NCBI GenBank assembly: GCA_016712345.1
Contig: JADJRH010000001.1
Coordinates: 4,092,001-4,156,000, forward strand
Length of the DNA: 64,000 nt
Source: Polyangiaceae bacterium
Lineage (GTDB): Bacteria > Myxococcota_A > Polyangia > Polyangiales > Polyangiaceae
Direction of reading: 5' to 3'
Shown here: positions 1 to 8,719 of the stretch, piece after piece
Layout: each line of letters opens with the position of its first letter
Position numbering within the stretch: the first letter of the stretch is position 1
Program-made: the position numbers and the translations under genes
The notes under the pieces: generated by a model
Told to the model about the DNA's origin: nothing
Seen by the model: only the letters and a program-made list of their open reading frames with translations
Databases searched by the model: none

Positions 1-3000
1 GCCATCGACGACGCCCTGCGACCCGTCTTTTGAAAATTTGAAAAACCCCCCTTCGTCCGCGGTTTTTAAGGTGCCCACGTTCTTCAACGTCACCATGTTC
101 CACAATTCCAGGGTTCTCGGCTTTGAAAATGGCGAAACAACCTTGTCTGGTGGTGGAGCTGGAACGTCCCCCTTTTTTCGCAGCGCCAACATCGACGTCT
201 CCGCCGAATGATCCACCAACGGCCAATCTGCTCGTGCGCCACCCACTTCCGCGATCCGCGCCCGGCTGCCTGTCTGGAAATCCACCACTTCCATTGCAAA
301 TCGCGAGGTCAAGTCGGGATCGTCTGCCCATACGGCGCCGCGCATGGAACCTGGGAAAAATCCAATGTTGTAAGGGCTGGCGCCTTCCAGGGTAAACCCA
401 TACCCGCTGGATTTCCCGCGCCGTTTTCTATACTCAACAGTCGTTCCATTTTCCCAAACAGCGTTATGCCACGTCGCCGGCCCGGTGTCGGCGGAGGTGT
501 CGATTACGTTGGTGGCCGGTGCGAGTTTCAGAGGGTTTTCTTTGGAGCTTTGGCGAAGTTGCTCCTGGATATACGAGTCGGGATCGGCGTTCTCATCGGA
601 CCGGCAGGCGAGTTCAATTTTGGCCCGCAGCGTCGCGGCGACTTCAATACCGTTGCCAAGGTCGTCAAGCGTCGCTTTCTCCCCATTCCAACGAAAAACT
701 CGAATTTCACTTCCACGCGGCCGGCATGCGATCACTTCCCCCGTTGCGGTCACATGAGCCGGAGTCCAATTATTGGGTAGATCTACCCATTGTGACTTTA
801 GTTGCTTGGCTGAAAAATAAGCCAATTTAGTTTGACCGGGCTGCGTTGCAATGGCGGCCATTGCGTCCCCCGTCGATAACTCACCCGCGGATAACGCCGG
901 ACCGAGCGCATCCACATCTGTCAGCTTTTCTTTTGATTGGGTAGGTAAGTGAAACGCCTTGGAGGTTTTGGCCGACGAGACAAACACCCATCGCCTTGTC
1001 ATCACGGCCCGCGCCACATTGGGTAAGGGCAGCGTGTACACCGTTTTCTTGCTCTGCACATCCCACACGTTCACCCGGTCATCGCCCACCGTTAGAAGCG
1101 TTTTTGCGTCATCTGACAATACGGCTTTCCGGGCTCTGGGATCGGCAAACGTGCGCGGTTCCAATTCATCCGGGAACCACACCACTGCCCCTATCCCGTC
1201 GTCGATGCCTCTCACCAGGCCGGACGCTCGTTCAATCACGAACCCGCGGCTCCCATTGGAAACGAGGGTTTTTCCCTCTTGGCTTCCCGCACTGTTGAAA
1301 CGAGCAATGGTGGTGTGTCCGGGCTCACTCACTTCGACAAAAAACCGGTTCTGAAGGCTTGCCACAACAAAGTCAGTTACCCCACCTTTCCAGAAACGCA
1401 GCGGCCGTCCACCTTCGTTGGCATCCCATAAATACGCTCCCGCCGAGTCAGAAAACAGGACGGTATTTTCTGTTAGGCCCGGCACCGCGTCGTCAATATT
1501 GGAAGTGCCGCGAAGGATCCGGGCGTGTTGCAATTGTTCGTTAGCCAAGTATCTAACTTCGCGGCGAATTTGATCGTCGTCGTGGTATTGCAACGCCTGT
1601 AGAAATCGCATGATCGCTCTGTCAGGTTTGCCGTCAACCACCTCGTTTCTACCCAGTCTCACCAGCAGATCTGCAACGGATTTGTCGGCCACGCGGCGGG
1701 CTGCTCTCAGGCCTGAGCTTGGGTCGTGTATTTGGTCCAACGTCTGCGTCAACTGTTGATGGAGTGCAATGACATCATCCAGACTTCGACGTTTATTCGT
1801 TTGGTCCACAAATCCCAACAACTCTCGTGTCAGGTTGACAGCCTGCGCCTGCTTTTCCTGCTCCGGCCGTCTTACTCCCCATTCATACCCTGCCCCCAGC
1901 CCCGCCGCCAAAAGTACACTTACCCCGGCGATGATCCAGTTGCGCCGCTGTTTCTTTTTGGCCTCTTGTGCCAGGCGGATCTCCTTTGCTACGAGTTCTT
2001 TTCGAGCGCGCAGCATCTCTTCTTCAACTCGTTTTTGCCAAGCCTTCCCCCGCTGCCAGCGCTCTACCCGTTTCCACCAACGGGCGCGCTCACCATCCCA
2101 CTGAAGAAACGCCAGGTTTGACTTTACCTCGTCAAAAAAGGTAACTTGTAATCGAATTCCATCCGCCTGCTTTTTTTTCCAAAGCTCCACGCGCAGCCGA
2201 ATGTTGTCTTCAAGCACGAACAGATTTTCATCCACCTGATACCGTTGTCGAGCGGCCGGATCGCGAAACAACTCAACAATAACGGCCGCCAATTGGTCAT
2301 GCGGAACACCACATTTGGACTTGAGCAGGTCAGAGTCATGGGTAGATACAACCAGGCGCGCGCTCTCCAGTTTCTGTAAAAGTGCTTCACCTCCTTCTCC
2401 CAGTTGCTCAATAAATGTTTCGCGCACAATTCCCGGCCCGCGCCGGCCTTTGTCAGTGCACAACGTTCGCAGGGCCAAGAGCGCTCGCGCTCTGGTTTTG
2501 GCGCTGTCGGGGTCGGCCTGAAAAGCGGTTTTGAGCTGGTTTTCAAGGTGACTTTGCAGCGCTTCGCGCAGCAGATCTTCCACGTTGGGTGGAACTGTCA
2601 ACTCCCTCAACCCGTCAGATCTGGGCTCACCGCGCTTGGCGGTTTCTACCAGTTGGTGGAGGATAACTTGCAATTCAGGCGAAAGCGGGGCCCACGGTTG
2701 AGCGATGCGCGCCTTGGCAAAGGCCCTTGCCAATCGTTCATCGGCGCCGGGAGCAAATGCCAACTTGTAAAAGTGCGTGCCGTCGGTGCCTTTCAGGTCA
2801 AGGGGCGCCTTGACAATGGACAGAAATGTTTCAAACGCGGCATTTTCAGGGTTTTGGGCATTGGGTAGATCGGCCAAAAGAGGCAGCGCTCGTTCTCGAT
2901 AAAAAGGCGCCCGCTTTAAATTGCGCGGCAACCCGGCCACGTTGGGTGTACCTTTGGCGCGGGCTTGACGGAGCACATCTTCAAGCCAACCGGTCACCGC

Positions 3001-3861
3001 GCCGTGAAATTCTTGGCGGTAAACAAGCACCACTTGGCACAAAAAACCTTCGTTCTGGGGCAACGCGTTTTGAGCCAACGTTGCAAATAGCGGCCCGATT
3101 CGGCTGAGAGACTCATCGCGCCGTTCCGGTCGAAATGCATCTTCAAACTGGTCAATGACCAACACAGGCGGTTGGCTAGATACATCTCGCAGCTTGTGGA
3201 GGAGTTGAACAAATGCCTCCAGATCAAGGTCATTGATGTGTTGATGTTTGGCGAGTTCTGCGAGGTCAACCACCAGGCGAGCCACAAGCCCCGGTTCATC
3301 GGGCATTCTGTCCAACGCGACAATTCGACCCTGATCCCACAATGCGGGGATTAACCCGGCGAGCACGAACGAGCTTTTTCCAGTGCCCGACGGTGCGTGT
3401 ACACAATAAACAAGGTTTTTTTCTGACAGGTCGGAGAGGAGCGCCTGCACATCGGCGTTGCGACCGTGGAACGTTTCACGCCGGGTCCACGGTTCGAGCA
3501 ATGGGTAGGGATCGCGTGGCCAATGTTTGTCAGGTTTGGGTGCGGCGCGCGGAGTGGCCTGAATTTCATGAGGTGATGTTGCAAGTGTACCCAAGGCGCT
3601 TTGAAAAACGGCTTGTTCAGTGCGTTCTGCCGTGAGCGCCACAGCGTTTGACAGCCACAAGCGGGCTGGTTGAGAGCCGTCGGCAAGCGTTCTGTAATTG
3701 GCAAGTTTTGCGATGTCGGTGAGCAGTTGCTCGCCGAGCGTAGGTAAGATCGGCAGGGAGGCTTTGAGCGCTTCTGGCACGCCGGCGAGTAAAGCTTCTC
3801 GCGTAAGGCCCGCGTCAATGGCCGCCTGGTGCACCACCAACAATTGCTCGTGTGTCAGCAT
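1..3861 (-). CDS. nSTAND ATPase with EAD-like N-terminus and C-terminal beta-propeller (3' end outside window)
   Basis: The frame stays open for 1287 codons from ATG at 3861 to the window edge, so the C-terminus is missing. Residues 1-90 form a small helical domain with the pattern LLAGVPEALKASLP...QLLTDIAKL...LADGSQPARLWLSNAVAL, which resembles the effector-associated (EAD) adaptor domains of bacterial conflict systems. A STAND-type NTPase follows: Walker A APSGTGKSS (about 156-164) and Walker B VLVIDQFED (233-241, nSTAND1 style). A basic coiled segment (600-640) leads to one membrane helix (641-659), then a WD40/YVTN-like propeller from about 780, with blades such as VGDDRVNVWDVQSKK. The start is set by GGAG five bases upstream and an in-frame TAG just before. 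It lies 33 bp after the Smr gene. Expected role: ATP-dependent sensor/scaffold that recruits effectors through the EAD; this is inference. Confidence 0.88.
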   Translation of the reverse strand, partial: MLTHEQLLVVHQAAIDAGLTREALLAGVPEALKASLPILPTLGEQLLTDIAKLANYRTLADGSQPARLWLSNAVALTAERTEQAVFQSALGTLATSPHEIQATPRAAPKPDKHWPRDPYPLLEPWTRRETFHGRNADVQALLSDLSEKNLVYCVHAPSGTGKSSFVLAGLIPALWDQGRIVALDRMPDEPGLVARLVVDLAELAKHQHINDLDLEAFVQLLHKLRDVSSQPPVLVIDQFEDAFRPERRDESLSRIGPLFATLAQNALPQNEGFLCQVVLVYRQEFHGAVTGWLEDVLRQARAKGTPNVAGLPRNLKRAPFYRERALPLLADLPNAQNPENAAFETFLSIVKAPLDLKGTDGTHFYKLAFAPGADERLARAFAKARIAQPWAPLSPELQVILHQLVETAKRGEPRSDGLRELTVPPNVEDLLREALQSHLENQLKTAFQADPDSAKTRARALLALRTLCTDKGRRGPGIVRETFIEQLGEGGEALLQKLESARLVVSTHDSDLLKSKCGVPHDQLAAVIVELFRDPAARQRYQVDENLFVLEDNIRLRVELWKKKQADGIRLQVTFFDEVKSNLAFLQWDGERARWWKRVERWQRGKAWQKRVEEEMLRARKELVAKEIRLAQEAKKKQRRNWIIAGVSVLLAAGLGAGYEWGVRRPEQEKQAQAVNLTRELLGFVDQTNKRRSLDDVIALHQQLTQTLDQIHDPSSGLRAARRVADKSVADLLVRLGRNEVVDGKPDRAIMRFLQALQYHDDDQIRREVRYLANEQLQHARILRGTSNIDDAVPGLTENTVLFSDSAGAYLWDANEGGRPLRFWKGGVTDFVVASLQNRFFVEVSEPGHTTIARFNSAGSQEGKTLVSNGSRGFVIERASGLVRGIDDGIGAVVWFPDELEPRTFADPRARKAVLSDDAKTLLTVGDDRVNVWDVQSKKTVYTLPLPNVARAVMTRRWVFVSSAKTSKAFHLPTQSKEKLTDVDALGPALSAGELSTGDAMAAIATQPGQTKLAYFSAKQLKSQWVDLPNNWTPAHVTATGEVIACRPRGSEIRVFRWNGEKATLDDLGNGIEVAATLRAKIELACRSDENADPDSYIQEQLRQSSKENPLKLAPATNVIDTSADTGPATWHNAVWENGTTVEYRKRRGKSSGYGFTLEGASPYNIGFFPGSMRGAVWADDPDLTSRFAMEVVDFQTGSRARIAEVGGARADWPLVDHSAETSMLALRKKGDVPAPPPDKVVSPFSKPRTLELWNMVTLKNVGTLKTADEGGFFKFSKDGSQGVVDG

Positions 3862-3894
3862 GGCTCTCCGCCCGAAAACGATCGACGAACGCTA

Positions 3895-5229
3895 TCAGCT
3901 CTTTTTGAGAACCGCCAGGGTAGAACCCAACCCGTCCGATTTAAACGACTCTACAGCGCTGTGTTTGGACAATATCTTTTGCACGCGTTGGCGTTGAACG
4001 CCTTTGCCCTTGCCGTGGATGATCCGTACCTCCCGATACCCGAGGCGCTGCGCTTCAATCAGGTATTCTTCCACAACAGAAGGGATGTCGCGCGGGGAGA
4101 AGTGGTGCAAATCGATCGACTCGGTGATGGGCATCACCACCGGTTCATCGGGGTTGGCTACCTCCCCATCAGGTTCTTCGGTGTCCGCGGCAACGGCCTT
4201 TGCGGGGCGGCTGACTGTCTGAATTTCACCCCGCGATTCAGCGCTTCTTTGACCTTTAACTTTTTGGGGAGAATCTGAATTGGACCCCACTTCGCTCTCA
4301 GGTTGAACAAGGGCGCTCAAGACCCCCAGCCCAAGGTAGCTGCCGAGGACCGGTGAAATTCCAAATCCCAAAAGCGGGACCGGGTAGTTTCCCCGCCAGG
4401 CTGCAATGAGGGTACCTGCCCAATAACAACTGAGCACAATTCCAAGCGAGCGGGCCTGTGCGTTTTTTACCTGGGGCCTAACCATCAAGATCGGCGCAAT
4501 AAGCACCAGAACAAGCGCAAAAATGGCCAACACCGTAACGTGAGTGCCTCTCTCCTGTGCGACAGACAAAATCCCTTCCACGTGTTTAACGGAGGGTAAG
4601 TTGTCAGGTCGCTTCCATGTCAGGTAGGCAAGAAGTGTACACAATACGGCCGCTGTCCAAAAACCGGGTAGAGTGAGGCGAACTGTCCGTCGGCTGCGGG
4701 ACGGATGGGTAGGTTCGTTCGGCCGAGGGGCGGTGATTGCCAGGCCCACAACGCCGGCTGCCAATGCCGTGGCTTGTCCGGCGTCGGGTTGATACAGGTG
4801 AAAGGCTTGCGAGAGGCCGCAGAGCAAGGCTGCTCCCGGTTTTTTTTGCCACCAGAGCCATCCCGATCCCAAAAGTACAATGGGGGTGAGGGATGCTGAA
4901 ACCTGCCAGTTGAAAGGTCCGATATGAAGCCAGCGCTGTGCGCCGCCGTCCACTTCGGCAAAAAAAGTGGTGCCCGTCAGAAGGCATGCGGCGACCGATA
5001 CCCATGGTAAGAAACGTTTGAACGTTTGAGCGGGAAAGGCCGACAAACCCCTTGCGGCAAGTACTCCAAAGGTGGCTCCTCCCGCGTGCATGGCGAGAAT
5101 GCGCGTGGGTAGATCTGAACTGGAGTAGAGCCACAGGGCGAGGAGAATCGCCGGCAGAGGTGCCGCCAAACTTACCCAAAGGTAGGTTTGGTGGGTTTGG
5201 CGACTTATTTGCAACTTCCGCCCTGACAT
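3895..5229 (-). CDS. Polytopic FtsW/RodA-like membrane protein fused to C-terminal Smr domain
   Basis: 444 aa from ATG 5229. About the first 310 residues are a polytopic membrane region. Within it, GGAQRWLHIGPFNWQ (95-109), QPDAGQATALAAG (147-159) and a late PLLGFGISPVLGSYLGLGVLS segment line up with the signature stretches of the SEDS family (FtsW/RodA: GARRWL.LGPF.QPSE, DLG.A, SYGGSS). A charged linker follows, then an Smr domain (373-444) with DLHH and HGKGKG (405-410), the motifs of MutS2/Smr nucleases. Family knowledge: SEDS proteins polymerise glycan, and Smr domains bind or cleave nucleic acid or stalled-ribosome mRNA. Catalytic activity of the SEDS part is doubtful. The start overlaps the end of the upstream lipoprotein gene by 25 bp, suggesting coupled translation. 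A longer in-frame start at 5379 lies wholly inside the neighbour and is less likely. Confidence 0.8.
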   Translation of the reverse strand: MSGRKLQISRQTHQTYLWVSLAAPLPAILLALWLYSSSDLPTRILAMHAGGATFGVLAARGLSAFPAQTFKRFLPWVSVAACLLTGTTFFAEVDGGAQRWLHIGPFNWQVSASLTPIVLLGSGWLWWQKKPGAALLCGLSQAFHLYQPDAGQATALAAGVVGLAITAPRPNEPTHPSRSRRTVRLTLPGFWTAAVLCTLLAYLTWKRPDNLPSVKHVEGILSVAQERGTHVTVLAIFALVLVLIAPILMVRPQVKNAQARSLGIVLSCYWAGTLIAAWRGNYPVPLLGFGISPVLGSYLGLGVLSALVQPESEVGSNSDSPQKVKGQRSAESRGEIQTVSRPAKAVAADTEEPDGEVANPDEPVVMPITESIDLHHFSPRDIPSVVEEYLIEAQRLGYREVRIIHGKGKGVQRQRVQKILSKHSAVESFKSDGLGSTLAVLKKS

Positions 5230-5720
5230 TGCGCCGAACAAACCGGTGGCAATGCGCTGGACGCAAAAACGGTGGGACACTTTTGTTTGCGGTACGTGTT
5301 GGACACGAGGGTGAGACTCTGAGCCGCCGTTTTGTCGATGACAAGGAGCTGACCATCCACCCGCAGATCGGGATAACACCCGCAGTCATCCGCCGTGGCG
5401 CACTTGTTGGAAGCCGCTTTTTGAACCGTGTCAAATTGGCGTGCCAACGCGTCACAATCGCCCGTGGGAGGGGGAGATACCGGGGGCGCCGTTACGGCCG
5501 AGTTGACAACCGCTGTGGAGGGTTGGGGCGTTGTTCCGGTGCCGCCTGGAGCGGTGAATCGGTGTTCGGGTGAAGGTGCGGTAGACTGAGGTTCGGCCGT
5601 GGGGGGTTGGGTAGAACACGCCGATGCGGCAAGCAGCGCCAAAACGACTGTGATAGCGAACCTGACTCGACTTTGTGAAGCGGCGAGCAAGGTGACTACG
5701 GCGCGTGCGTGTCTACCCAT
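5205..5720 (-). CDS. Cys-rich lipoprotein, unknown function
   Basis: 171 aa. The N-terminus has a basic stretch, a hydrophobic core (FAITVVLALLAAS) and a lipobox ending ASAC, so it should be a lipid-anchored outer-envelope protein. A Pro/Thr-rich linker follows, then a compact C-terminal domain with about nine cysteines (GDCDAL, NKCATADDCGCYPDL, QKCPTV, PVCSAQCQGGSCK). Such small Cys-rich domains are common in secreted myxobacterial proteins and are probably disulfide bonded. ATG 5720 overlaps the HEAT gene end by 25 bp, the same overlap as with the next gene, which fits one transcript. An upstream in-frame start (5783) exists but would lie deep in the HEAT gene. Not recognised as a named family. 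Confidence 0.75.
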   Translation of the reverse strand: MGRHARAVVTLLAASQSRVRFAITVVLALLAASACSTQPPTAEPQSTAPSPEHRFTAPGGTGTTPQPSTAVVNSAVTAPPVSPPPTGDCDALARQFDTVQKAASNKCATADDCGCYPDLRVDGQLLVIDKTAAQSLTLVSNTYRKQKCPTVFASSALPPVCSAQCQGGSCK

Positions 5721-6481
5721 TGAGCAACTTCGTCCAGTTGTTGAGTGGTAAAATTTTTGTTTCGGAGTACTTGAAATGACCACCTGCCGCCGCCGATGGC
5801 AGCAATGAGTACCACCCCCAGATCACACGTTCGAAGGGCCTGGGGCATGTCATCTATACCGTCAACGGCAATACGAACGACGTCGTGTCTGTCGGAGAGA
5901 ACGCCTTTGAGCGGCTTTAGGAGCCATGGTTGAGAAATGTATTCTGCCAGTTCTAGATAGGGCAGACGAGACACACCAATTGCGCCTGCGAGGGCTTTTT
6001 TGAAGGCATCCTGCGCGTCGCGATCACCCATTTTGGACAGCGCCGCCGTGAGCCCCTGTTTTGCGGACCCATCCAGTTCTCCTTCCCACTGTTTCTTCAA
6101 CTCTGGAAGGTCTGCGGGCGATGCGATGCGTCCGAGAACGAGCGCAATCTGACGGCGAACAAGGCCGTCGGGTTGAGCGCCGAGCGCTTTTTTCAGCGTT
6201 GGTGCATCTGCGGGGGTGGCGACGTCCATGAGGCCTTTTGCTGCGGCCATTGCCACCTGAGGGTCGCTGTCGAAAATGGCGGACGACAGGGCCCCGGCGG
6301 CGCTTGTGTCGCCGGTGGCAGAGAGGCAGTATACAGCGAGTTGGCGAACCTCTTCATCTGGGTCGCGAAGCAAACCCGAAAGCCCGGCAACAGCGGATCC
6401 TCCGGCTTTTTTGGCCTCATTTTGAACCGCGTAATCTTTGTTTCGAACGCGATCCATGATTGTTTGAAGGTTCGCTGTCAT
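5696..6481 (-). CDS. HEAT-repeat protein
   Basis: 261 aa with no signal peptide or membrane helix. It consists of tandem helical pairs of the HEAT type, for example GLLRDPDEEVRQLAVYCLSATGD, SSAIFDSDPQVAMAAAKGLMDVA and VRRQIALVLGRIASPADL, covering roughly residues 30-215. HEAT arrays are protein-binding scaffolds. In conflict-system loci they often act as target-sensing or adaptor parts, but nothing here names a partner. It starts 16 bp after the metallopeptidase gene and overlaps the lipoprotein gene, so it is an internal member of the leftward operon. The last ~45 residues do not look like a repeat. Confidence 0.8.
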   Translation of the reverse strand: MTANLQTIMDRVRNKDYAVQNEAKKAGGSAVAGLSGLLRDPDEEVRQLAVYCLSATGDTSAAGALSSAIFDSDPQVAMAAAKGLMDVATPADAPTLKKALGAQPDGLVRRQIALVLGRIASPADLPELKKQWEGELDGSAKQGLTAALSKMGDRDAQDAFKKALAGAIGVSRLPYLELAEYISQPWLLKPLKGVLSDRHDVVRIAVDGIDDMPQALRTCDLGVVLIAAIGGGRWSFQVLRNKNFTTQQLDEVAQWVDTHAP

Positions 6482-6497
6482 GGCCGACTTTCAGCTG

Positions 6498-7586
6498 TTA
6501 ATAAGGCCCGGAGACGATTGCGCCCCGAGCGGTGCGCGTTTCATTGTCGGTGGCAATTCCGGTGATGTGTTTGTGAGTAACGAGGCCCCCTCGGCGAGCG
6601 TTGCCCCCGACGGAGCCATAGCTGTTGTTGTCTTTCCAGTTTCCGTGGGCACCCTGGAGATTGTGATTGTGCATTAACATGCGCCGCGACCACGTGTCTT
6701 CACGTTGGTTGGGCGGTTGTTGGTTATTGGGGTGCCAGAGTTGAAAGAAGTGCCCCGCTTCGTGCGCCAAGTCATTGCCGGCCCACGCTGTATCGTGGAT
6801 CATTCCACTCGCCGTTTGGTCGCCGAGAATAATACCCGGGTTGGTTCCAAGTCCGGTGGCTGTGGGTCGGCTGAAGCCGAATCCGAGGAAGTTACCGGTG
6901 CCAATTTGTCTGACGAAATAAACGTTAATGGTGTTGGCTACCCAGTTGGTCGCGAGCAATGTTTGAAGTTCGCCGGGAAACGGTGTGTGTGAAACGATAT
7001 CCACCGTTGCCAGATTGAGAGTTTCGTTTTGGGTGGCGCCGATCGTAAACTCCACTCCAGAGTGGCGCCAAATCGCCTGCACATGAGTCATAATGTTGGC
7101 GACATTGGCGACGCTGGCTGTTCCGCCCGCGCCCGTGCCGTCGTGAATAGTGACCACGTGCGGGGTAATTGTAACGCGGCGCCGAGTATAACAACGCACA
7201 AGAAGCCGGCTGACAATTGGCCCGGTGGTACTGCCAAATCGAATTTCAAGGTGCACTTCAGTGGGGTTGCCACCGGTAAGCGCTTTTAACTTGATAATGG
7301 TGTCTGCGCCCGACGGTATTGTTCCGCCCGCCGGTTCAAGCACTTGAAGCTTGGCGGCGTCGCTGCTTACCGCAAAGAGAGGAGCGGCGTTGTCAATGTT
7401 TTCGCGCTCCATTTTTACGTACGCTTCGCGGTCTTGCATCATGCCGATGATCGCCGCAAACTCAGGCGTTTTTGTGCCGCGAACATCAACATCGGGATAA
7501 TGACGGTGGGGATCGCCGGTTCGTGCACGCTTCCATCGAACCATTACCACGCGTCGCTCGTTATAGATCGAAAGCGGAATTGCCAC
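6498..7586 (-). CDS. Zinc metallopeptidase (HExxHxxxxxH), pappalysin/metzincin-like
   Basis: 362 aa. The zinc site is clear: LAHEAGHFFQLWHP gives His275, Glu276 and His279 with a third histidine at 285. A downstream MLMHNHN could be the Met-turn. Residues 1-130 form a beta-rich N-terminal part and 135-285 the catalytic domain. There is no signal peptide, so the enzyme is either cytoplasmic or exported by a contact-dependent or one-step route. It starts 2 bp after the peptidoglycan-binding gene upstream and ends 16 bp before the HEAT gene. The two preceding genes encode LysM/PG-binding modules, which suggests the three products are used together at a cell wall, possibly a competitor's. Peptidase activity is well supported; substrate unknown. 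Confidence 0.85.
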   Translation of the reverse strand: MAIPLSIYNERRVVMVRWKRARTGDPHRHYPDVDVRGTKTPEFAAIIGMMQDREAYVKMERENIDNAAPLFAVSSDAAKLQVLEPAGGTIPSGADTIIKLKALTGGNPTEVHLEIRFGSTTGPIVSRLLVRCYTRRRVTITPHVVTIHDGTGAGGTASVANVANIMTHVQAIWRHSGVEFTIGATQNETLNLATVDIVSHTPFPGELQTLLATNWVANTINVYFVRQIGTGNFLGFGFSRPTATGLGTNPGIILGDQTASGMIHDTAWAGNDLAHEAGHFFQLWHPNNQQPPNQREDTWSRRMLMHNHNLQGAHGNWKDNNSYGSVGGNARRGGLVTHKHITGIATDNETRTARGAIVSGPY

Positions 7587-7588
7587 GG

Positions 7589-8059
7589 TTATTCTCCGAA
7601 TTCGCTCTTGAGCTTAGACTCAGTGTTTGATCCAAATACACCGTCGGGTTCGAGACTCTGATCGGCTTGAAAGTTGAGTGTTGCCCGATCGGTTTTTTCA
7701 CCCACGTTACCATCGGGATTGCCCAGTTCATATCCGAGCATGGACAGGCGCCTTTGGGCGCCTTTGGCTGTGTTTTCAGCCTCCATAAAGGGGTGCACCT
7801 TCACATCGTATTTGGTGCCAAACACTTCCAACTCAATGGGTACACCCGTCGGCACGATCATTTCAATCGACCCATCGGCCGCGGTTTTTCCTTTGTCGAT
7901 CACGCGGCCGCCGGCCCGTAGGATGTACTCAACGTCGTTGATTGCGCGGTCGGCGTCGGTTCCACCTTTGCCGGGGAACCGCTGAAAGTACACTTTCAGT
8001 TTGCGCAGTACGAGTGTGTTTTTGTGCGGAAGATCTTTTTGAGTTCGCGCGACCCGCAT
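7589..8059 (-). CDS. Peptidoglycan-binding (PGBD1-type) protein
   Basis: 156 aa. Residues 15-90 are a beta-rich domain (VYFQRFPGKGG...DGSIEMIVPTG). Residues 98-156 are a PG_binding_1 domain, recognisable by GAQRRLSMLGYELG, the DGNVGEKTDRATLNFQ repeat core and DGVFGSNTESKL. It lacks a signal peptide. It begins 3 bp after the LysM/PGBD gene and shares its layout (beta domain followed by PGBD), so the two may be paralogous or work as a pair. The next gene, 2 bp away, encodes a metallopeptidase. Similar signal-less LysM/PGBD proteins are often seen beside type VI secretion spike genes, but no secretion gene is visible here. Confidence 0.8.
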   Translation of the reverse strand: MRVARTQKDLPHKNTLVLRKLKVYFQRFPGKGGTDADRAINDVEYILRAGGRVIDKGKTAADGSIEMIVPTGVPIELEVFGTKYDVKVHPFMEAENTAKGAQRRLSMLGYELGNPDGNVGEKTDRATLNFQADQSLEPDGVFGSNTESKLKSEFGE

Positions 8060-8062
8060 GGC

Positions 8063-8719
8063 TCAGGCCCCTTCGTGCAACGTGCGGAGTTTGTCGCGTG
8101 TTGCATTGTCGAGATTGCCATTGACCGTAATGCTGTTTTTCTTTTGAAAGCCTCGAATGGCGTCTTTGGTGGCGTCGTCGAGAGTGCCACTCGTGCTACC
8201 GGTGTCAAATCCGAGGTTGATGAGACGCGCCTGGCAGGCTCGATCTTTTGATTCGTGTTCGAGCGACCCAAGTTCAAGGTCGAACTTAAACCCTTCGATC
8301 CCGTCGCCCTCTTTGAGCCACAGTTCGAGCGTGCCGGTTTTTGCGTCGCCCTCAATGGGGTGTTCGATTTTTCCGTCGGCGGGGGTTTTTCCCTCAAACG
8401 TGGCCGTGCCCACGGTGAGCTTGTATTTTTTGTCGGCGATGGCCGCCGCGGCATCATCCTGCACAACAATGCGCAGAAGTGTTTCAAGCACCTTGACTTT
8501 GAACTTGTGACTTTTGCCCGCATCCGCGTCGACTTCTTTTAGTTCGCGATCGGGCACGGTCACCGAGTCGCCCTCGGCGAGCACGTTGGGATTTTTTCGA
8601 TTGGTTTTCAGCGTGGCGTTTGCGGGGTCATCGTAGATTTTTTTGTAATCCGCGAAGCCGTTTTGCTTGGCCAAACTTCCGACGCAATCACCAAGGCGGG
8701 CTGTCTGCGTGCTGGGCAT
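8063..8719 (-). CDS. LysM plus peptidoglycan-binding domain protein
   Basis: 218 aa and first gene of the leftward operon. The N-terminus is a LysM-like unit (GDCVGSLAKQNGF...NPNVLAEGDSVTVPD, about 10-57). The middle is a beta domain (60-155) like that of the next gene, and residues 160-218 are a PG_binding_1 domain (ACQARLINLGFDTG..GTLDDATKDAIRGFQ). Both modules bind peptidoglycan glycan. No signal peptide is present, which is unusual for a wall-binding protein and argues for export as cargo of another machine. The start at 8719 lacks a strong Shine-Dalgarno sequence. Confidence 0.8.
   Translation of the reverse strand: MPSTQTARLGDCVGSLAKQNGFADYKKIYDDPANATLKTNRKNPNVLAEGDSVTVPDRELKEVDADAGKSHKFKVKVLETLLRIVVQDDAAAAIADKKYKLTVGTATFEGKTPADGKIEHPIEGDAKTGTLELWLKEGDGIEGFKFDLELGSLEHESKDRACQARLINLGFDTGSTSGTLDDATKDAIRGFQKKNSITVNGNLDNATRDKLRTLHEGA

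Noticed and set aside
2124..3818. Several leftward open frames of 109-155 codons (2124-2546, 2994-3323, 3351-3818)
   Set aside because: They are out of frame with the continuous 1287-codon nSTAND frame, which carries Walker motifs; the short frames contain no domains.
4604..5455. 283-codon leftward frame
   Set aside because: Arg/Ser/Pro-rich shadow of the FtsW-like-Smr gene, which has helices and the Smr motif in its own frame.
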